A DNA stretch of 9,174 nucleotides from an uncultured Verrucomicrobiales bacterium (GTDB lineage: Bacteria > Verrucomicrobiota > Verrucomicrobiia > Limisphaerales > JACDHS01). Location of the stretch: the NCBI GenBank assembly GCA_937983475.1, contig CALJZV010000379.1:1-9174 (forward strand), in the 5' to 3' direction. The number at the start of each line of letters is the position of its first letter. Position 1 is the stretch's first letter. Below, one piece after another: positions 5,033-9,174 of the stretch. A model generated the notes under the pieces. That model was given only the letters and a program-made list of their open reading frames with translations, made no database searches and was not told where the DNA came from. The translations under genes and the position numbers were made by a program.

Positions 5033-7630
5033 ATGAGCATGAGTTCGCCTTCCCACCGAGTTGCCGCGATTGCTTTCACGCTGCTTTTTATCCTGTTCAG
5101 TCTTCCGGCCCTCGCCGCCAAGGGTCCGCAACCGGTCATTTGTGATCGGGCCTGCTGGACGGCGCGCTCCACCAGTTGCACATCCACCATAGGCAGCCTG
5201 ACCCGCGCGATCATTCACCATACCGCAGGCTCCGAATATGCCACAACAAGCCTGACAACCTCGAAATCCTACATGCGGAGCACCCAGAATTATCACATGG
5301 ATACCCGGGGTTACTGCGACGTGGGCTATCACTTCATGGTGGATAAATTCGGCAATATTTTTGAAGCCCGGAAAAATTCCATGACCGGGCTCCCTCGGGG
5401 CGCACATGATGGGCACAACACCGACAGTTTCGGATTCACCGCGATGGGCTGGTATCATCCCGACAAACCGGGCGGCGCCGACCAACCCACCTCGGCGACG
5501 ATGAACGCGCTTTACGATGTCATTGCCTGGAGGATGCCCTCCACCTGGTCACCCTATGGCAGCGGTACATATAACGGCAACACCGTTGGAACACTCGATG
5601 GACACCGTAACGTGAAGGCCACGGCATGTCCTGGAGACGGCATTTACGGTCCGTACATTGGCGGCAACTACAACGGCGGGGCCGCCCGCAACGGCGTTTA
5701 CGAGCGGAAGAATCCGCCCCTCGCCCCGACCGGCCTGGTGGCCACGGCCGTATCCACAAGCCAGATCAATCTCAGTTGGACGGATAACTCGAACGTGGAA
5801 ACATCGTTCAAAATCGAGCGAGCCGGTTCCGCCGTCGGTCCGTGGACGCAAATCGGGACTGTGGGCGCTAACGTCAAAACCTACTCCAACACGGGCCTCA
5901 GCAGCAGCACGGTTTATTATTACCGGGTTCGAGCCAATAGTTCGCTGGGGGATTCGGCTTACTCCAACACCGCCAACGCCACGACTGCGGGGCCCGGCCC
6001 CACGATCTCCGCGCATCCGCAGACGCAAACCAAGGATCCGGGACAAAACGTGACATTTACGGTTTCGGCGACCGGCACCGGAACACTTGCGTATCAATGG
6101 CGCAAGAACGGCAGCAACCTTTCCAACGGGGGCCGCATCAGCGGCGCGCTGGGCACGTCGCTTTCAATCACGGCGGTTGAGGCCTCCGACGTGGGCGCCT
6201 ACACGGTGCGCGTCACCGATTCTGCGGGGACAACCACCAGCGCGGAGGCGCAGTTGTATTTGAATGCGATTGTGATTTTCCAGGACAACTTTGAATCGGG
6301 AAACCTGAACAATTGGACCGCTTTTCCGAGTCCCTCCACAGCCATGACCATTGCTTCCACGAACCACACGTCCGGCGGCAGCAAGAGCGCCCAGGTGAGC
6401 AGTTCCCTCAACAAAATGTACCATAACTTTGCTCCGGAAATTGAGGGCCGCGCCCGCGCGACGTTCTGGATGTATGACAACTCGGGAGCGCAGACGCGCT
6501 GGTTTGGCGAAGTCCGTTCCTACAGCGGCGCGGGCTACAACAATGGGAGCCTGGTGCAGTTGTTCGCCATCGGGCGCTACAGCGTGGGTTTTGGAACGGG
6601 CAACACCGGCACGCTCGCCTCGGAAGTGGTGGACACCACCAAGTACCAGGCCCGGGTTGTCGCCGGAGCCAACACCGGATGGTTCAATTTGAACACCGTC
6701 CGTTCCGCCGGATGGCACAAGTTCGAGATTGAGCGGGCGGCGGACGGCACGACGATTCATTTTTATGTCGATGGCGTGTTGGACCGGACGATCACGGCAG
6801 CGACCTATTCACCATGGGATTGCGCTGTCATGGGTTCGGTGGGAAGTGGCACGGAAACCGTCGCCAACGCCTGGTTTGACGACATCAAACTGGAGTATTT
6901 CAATGCGCCGACAATCACCACTCAACCAGCGGGGCTGACCCGCAACGTGGGCGCCAGCGCCACGTTCAGCGTTGTGGCCACCAATAACGTGGAAGGATAT
7001 CAATGGCGTTTTAACGGTGTGGACATTTCCGGAGCGACCAGTTCCTCCTACACGCGCTCAAATTTGCAGCCGGACGATGCCGGCGCCTTTTCCGTGGTGG
7101 TTCGAAATCGCGCCGGAACTGTGACCAGCGCAAATGCGAATCTCGCCATCAATCTTCCGCCAACTATTGCAGACCAACCCGAGGACGCCACGGGGCGTGT
7201 TGGGAGCAGCGTTGCTTTCGTTGTCACCGCCTCGGGAACCGGGCCTCTGTCCTATCAATGGTTTTTCAATGGCGCAAGCATGCCGGGCAAAACCCAGGCG
7301 CAGCTCACTCTCCCAAATGTCACCACCAACAACGCAGGGGATTATTTTGTGCGAGTGACCAACATCGCGGGAACAGCAACCAGCGCCATTGCGACGCTTT
7401 CTGTTTTGCCGCCGCAACCTCCGGAATTCGGAGAGATTCAATTTGCTGACAACGCGCTTCAGTTCACATTTTCCGGGGAGCCGGGCCTGGAGTATATTCT
7501 TCAGGGTTCCAGCAATCTGATCCACTGGGAATCCCTGACGAACATCGTTTTTTCGCAAGAATCAGCCGACTTCAGCGAAGGGGTCACCAATCATCCGGCC
7601 CGATTCTTTCGAATCATCCAGATGGAATAG
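5033..7630 (+). CDS. Exported multidomain N-acetylmuramoyl-L-alanine amidase (PGRP/Amidase_2)
   Basis: Predicted zinc amidase that cuts the bond between MurNAc and L-Ala in peptidoglycan, acting outside the cytoplasm. Residues 8-29 are a signal peptide ending PALAA. Residues about 55-205 are the PGRP/Amidase_2 domain: RAIIHHTAG gives zinc ligand H62, DVGYHFMVDKFGNIFEAR (96-113) carries the conserved Tyr99, GAHDGHNTDSFGF lies at 123-135, and GHRNVKATACPGD gives zinc ligands H191 and C199. The catalytic set looks intact. Then follow Fn3 (about 228-319), Ig-like (322-411), a LamG/concanavalin-like region starting DNFESGNLNNW (412-623), two Ig-like modules (625-707, 708-792), and a C-terminal module with YILQGSSNLIHWESL (821-835). 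The Ig modules lack disulfide cysteines. At 865 residues it is far longer than usual amidases. The tail probably binds a surface or polysaccharide. The target could be its own wall or that of prey or competitors. The start is the first ATG of ATGAGCATG; there is no Shine-Dalgarno next to it. Confidence 0.92.
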   Translation: MSMSSPSHRVAAIAFTLLFILFSLPALAAKGPQPVICDRACWTARSTSCTSTIGSLTRAIIHHTAGSEYATTSLTTSKSYMRSTQNYHMDTRGYCDVGYHFMVDKFGNIFEARKNSMTGLPRGAHDGHNTDSFGFTAMGWYHPDKPGGADQPTSATMNALYDVIAWRMPSTWSPYGSGTYNGNTVGTLDGHRNVKATACPGDGIYGPYIGGNYNGGAARNGVYERKNPPLAPTGLVATAVSTSQINLSWTDNSNVETSFKIERAGSAVGPWTQIGTVGANVKTYSNTGLSSSTVYYYRVRANSSLGDSAYSNTANATTAGPGPTISAHPQTQTKDPGQNVTFTVSATGTGTLAYQWRKNGSNLSNGGRISGALGTSLSITAVEASDVGAYTVRVTDSAGTTTSAEAQLYLNAIVIFQDNFESGNLNNWTAFPSPSTAMTIASTNHTSGGSKSAQVSSSLNKMYHNFAPEIEGRARATFWMYDNSGAQTRWFGEVRSYSGAGYNNGSLVQLFAIGRYSVGFGTGNTGTLASEVVDTTKYQARVVAGANTGWFNLNTVRSAGWHKFEIERAADGTTIHFYVDGVLDRTITAATYSPWDCAVMGSVGSGTETVANAWFDDIKLEYFNAPTITTQPAGLTRNVGASATFSVVATNNVEGYQWRFNGVDISGATSSSYTRSNLQPDDAGAFSVVVRNRAGTVTSANANLAINLPPTIADQPEDATGRVGSSVAFVVTASGTGPLSYQWFFNGASMPGKTQAQLTLPNVTTNNAGDYFVRVTNIAGTATSAIATLSVLPPQPPEFGEIQFADNALQFTFSGEPGLEYILQGSSNLIHWESLTNIVFSQESADFSEGVTNHPARFFRIIQME
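6905..7408 (+). repeat. Tandem Ig-like modules in the amidase
   Basis: Two adjacent modules of about 83-85 residues (625-707 and 708-792). Both have the order ITxQP or IADQP, a hydrophobic strand, YQW-x-F-N-G, then D/N-x-A-G-x-[FY]-x-V-x-V and T-x-TSA. A third copy lies at 5996-6265 (residues 322-411), and a fourth in the divergent TraB-family gene. In all four the two disulfide cysteine positions are replaced by Ala/Val-type residues, as is common in bacterial Ig-like domains. Confidence 0.8.
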
Positions 7631-7664
7631 GCGTGGACATCGCGCCTTAAACGCCGTGCCGCAT

Positions 7665-7684
7665 GGAGGCATGTGCCTTCTTTT
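7665..7684 (+). terminator. Possible intrinsic terminator of the amidase gene
   Basis: GGAGGC and GCCTTC pair over 6 bp (one G-T wobble) around an ATGT loop at 7671-7674, followed by TTTT at 7681-7684. It starts 34 nt after the amidase stop and runs to the glcF stop on the other strand. The stem is short, so the call is tentative. On the minus strand no T-run follows the hairpin. Confidence 0.4.
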
Positions 7685-8951
7685 ACGCTACAGGTTCCCG
7701 ACCCGCGTCACGCAACACTTGCATCGTGTGGCGGATTGCGATGGGGGAACCGAGTTTTTGCAAATGGACCCGCAGTTGGGTGAGGCAGCCGATGTTGCCC
7801 GACACCACCACGTTCGCGCCGGTGGCGATGACAGCCCGGGCCTTCTGTTCCCCGAGGGATGCGGCGATCGCCGGCTGATCCATGTTGTAACTGCCGGCGC
7901 TGCCGCAACAGAGATGCGCGTTGGCGAGTTCCACCAGCTCCACCCCGGGAATGGAGCGCAACAATTCGCGCGGCTCGCAGCGCACGTTCTGGGCATTAGC
8001 CAGGTGGCAGGCGTCGTGGTAAGCGATTTTCATTGGCTGGCCGATACCGGCGGGCTTAGCGCGGATCCCGAGTTTGAAGAGGAATGCGCTGACATCCATG
8101 ACGCGATGACGAAACTGGTCGGCGCGGGCCTCGTCGGGCGTGCCGGCGAGGATCAGGTGATATTCGTGCAAGGCGGAACCGCATCCGGCAGCGTTGGTCA
8201 GAATGGCGTCCACGTCAGCGGGGAATGCGGCGAGATTACGCCGGGCGAAATCCTGCGCCGCACTGAGCGCGCCGGTGTGCCAGGCGAGGCCGCCGCAGCA
8301 CCCTTGCGTTCGCGGGATTACGACTTCCACGCCGTTGCGAGCGAGCACCTCAATTGTCGCGGTGTTGATGTCCGGGTCGAGCACCTGCTGGGCGCAACCG
8401 GCCAGCAACGCCACCCGGGCTCTGCGTTCGCCCTGAGCCGGCGTGAGTTCCGGCAGCGTTTGCCTTGGAGGCAAAGTCGGAGGCAATAATTCAAGCATCG
8501 GCTTGAGCGCGTCGGGCAATAGTTGCGAAAACCATTTTCCCACCCGCCCCGCCGTTGCTGCGGCACGAAAGCGCGATGGGAAAGGCACGGTTTGCGAGGT
8601 AAACCAGCGGGCCACCTTTTCGTTCAGGGGCCGTTTAAACTGTTTTTTTGCCAATGCCCGGAATGGGCTGATGAGATCGCGGTAAGGCACACCGCTGGGG
8701 CAGGCCGGCTCACAGGCGAGGCAACCGAGGCAGCGGTCCACGTGCGGCTGGGCGGCAGCCCAGGAAAGCTTTCCCTCGAGCACCTGTTTCATCAGGAGGA
8801 TGCGACCGCGCGGGGAGTCCATTTCCTGTCCCAACTCGTGATAGGTGGGACAGACGGCAAGACAGAAGCCGCAGTGAACACACGTTTCGATGGCGCGGGT
8901 CATCGGCCTGGCGAGAGGTCCATGTTGATCGGATGGAATTTCGTGCAACAT
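7683..8951 (-). CDS. glcF: Glycolate oxidase iron-sulfur subunit GlcF
   Basis: Iron-sulfur subunit of the membrane-associated glycolate oxidase GlcDEF, which oxidises glycolate to glyoxylate and passes electrons on from the flavin subunits. Two 4Fe-4S motifs lie at the N-terminus: CVHCGFCLAVCP (C24, C27, C30, C34) and CLGCLACEPACP (C74, C77, C80, C84). Two CCG domains follow: GC186 with QGCCGGLAWHTG (216-227) and AAGCGS around C257, then HDACH (312-316) with HLCCGSAGSYN (346-356). The length of 422 residues fits the family (407 in E. coli). The ATG overlaps the stop of the preceding glcE gene by one base (TGATG), so the genes are translationally coupled; no separate ribosome binding site is seen. 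All cluster ligands seem present, so the protein looks functional. A related lactate or D-2-hydroxyacid oxidase subunit is a less likely reading. Confidence 0.95.
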   Translation of the reverse strand: MLHEIPSDQHGPLARPMTRAIETCVHCGFCLAVCPTYHELGQEMDSPRGRILLMKQVLEGKLSWAAAQPHVDRCLGCLACEPACPSGVPYRDLISPFRALAKKQFKRPLNEKVARWFTSQTVPFPSRFRAAATAGRVGKWFSQLLPDALKPMLELLPPTLPPRQTLPELTPAQGERRARVALLAGCAQQVLDPDINTATIEVLARNGVEVVIPRTQGCCGGLAWHTGALSAAQDFARRNLAAFPADVDAILTNAAGCGSALHEYHLILAGTPDEARADQFRHRVMDVSAFLFKLGIRAKPAGIGQPMKIAYHDACHLANAQNVRCEPRELLRSIPGVELVELANAHLCCGSAGSYNMDQPAIAASLGEQKARAVIATGANVVVSGNIGCLTQLRVHLQKLGSPIAIRHTMQVLRDAGREPVA

Positions 8952-9174
8952 CAGTCGTGGAGGGGGGGGAAACGGTTTTCGGGATCCAGCGCCGCCTTCA
9001 CTGCGGTCGCGATCTGCGCTTGCGGAGGCGCGCCCAGCCAGAGTGGGCCATCGCCGCGGAGAGTCAGCCCGGACCAGGCGCGCTGCTGCAAGAGGGAATT
9101 TAACGTGGCAAACTGTGTCGCGTCCGCGAGGGAAATGTAAGCAACATTGCCTCCCGCGCTGATGTGGCAGTGGG
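8951..9174 (-). CDS. glcE: Glycolate oxidase FAD-binding subunit GlcE (C-terminal part)
   Basis: Hand translation of the minus strand from the right edge gives 73 residues ending in KAALDPENRFPPLHD and a TGA at 8951-8953. The ending 'LDPxxxFxP' is the usual C-terminus of FAD-linked oxidases of the GlcD/GlcE type. The short length from this point, and the direct overlap with glcF, point to GlcE rather than GlcD. The flavin-binding part lies outside the window. A run of eight C (TTCCCCCCCCTCC) sits a few codons before the stop. It is read in frame here, but is a possible place for sequencing slips. Confidence 0.8.
   Translation of the reverse strand, partial: HCHISAGGNVAYISLADATQFATLNSLLQQRAWSGLTLRGDGPLWLGAPPQAQIATAVKAALDPENRFPPLHD

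Noticed and set aside
7656..8489. A 277-codon open frame on the plus strand, antisense to glcF
   Set aside because: The opposite strand encodes GlcF with all its cysteine motifs; this frame has no recognisable features.

Overview
The window looks like chromosomal DNA of a GC-rich bacterium of the Planctomycetota-Verrucomicrobiota-Chlamydiota group, most likely Verrucomicrobiota. This rests on three things: an iduronate-2-sulfatase-type sulfatase, very long exported proteins built from cysteine-free Ig-like modules, and a C-terminal module of the 'Y-I-L-Q-x-S-S-N-L-x-x-W' kind that is common on secreted proteins of that group. Most genes also lack a visible Shine-Dalgarno sequence. The taxonomic call is an inference from style, since no marker gene is present.

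Layout, left to right. Positions 1-2625 hold four genes on the minus strand, read right to left: a DUF2752 membrane protein, a small membrane protein of unknown function, a galactokinase-family GHMP kinase, and the first 169 codons of a sulfatase that runs off the left edge. Gaps are short (18, 39 and 64 nt), so they may form one transcript. The kinase-sulfatase pair hints at use of a sulfated, possibly galactose-containing glycan.

Positions 2768-7630 hold a divergent pair of large exported proteins. On the minus strand is a TraB/GumN-family putative metallopeptidase fused to an Ig-like module and a run of FG-GAP-like repeats. On the plus strand is a PGRP/Amidase_2 N-acetylmuramoyl-L-alanine amidase of 865 residues carrying Fn3, Ig-like, LamG-like, two more Ig-like modules and a C-terminal module. 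Just before the amidase lies a 25-codon ORF with the best ribosome binding site in the window. It is in the same frame as the amidase and its stop codon ends 3 nt before the amidase ATG, which suggests a leader peptide or translational coupling.

Positions 7683-9174 hold, on the minus strand, glcF (iron-sulfur subunit of glycolate oxidase) preceded by the 3' end of glcE (FAD-binding subunit). The two overlap by one base and converge on the amidase gene, with a small hairpin plus T-run between. This is a standard glycolate oxidase operon.

No tRNA, rRNA, CRISPR array or insertion sequence was seen. The most unusual items are the TraB-Ig-FG-GAP fusion, the in-frame leader ORF before the amidase, and the Glu-to-Asn change in the sugar-binding motif of the galactokinase-like protein.
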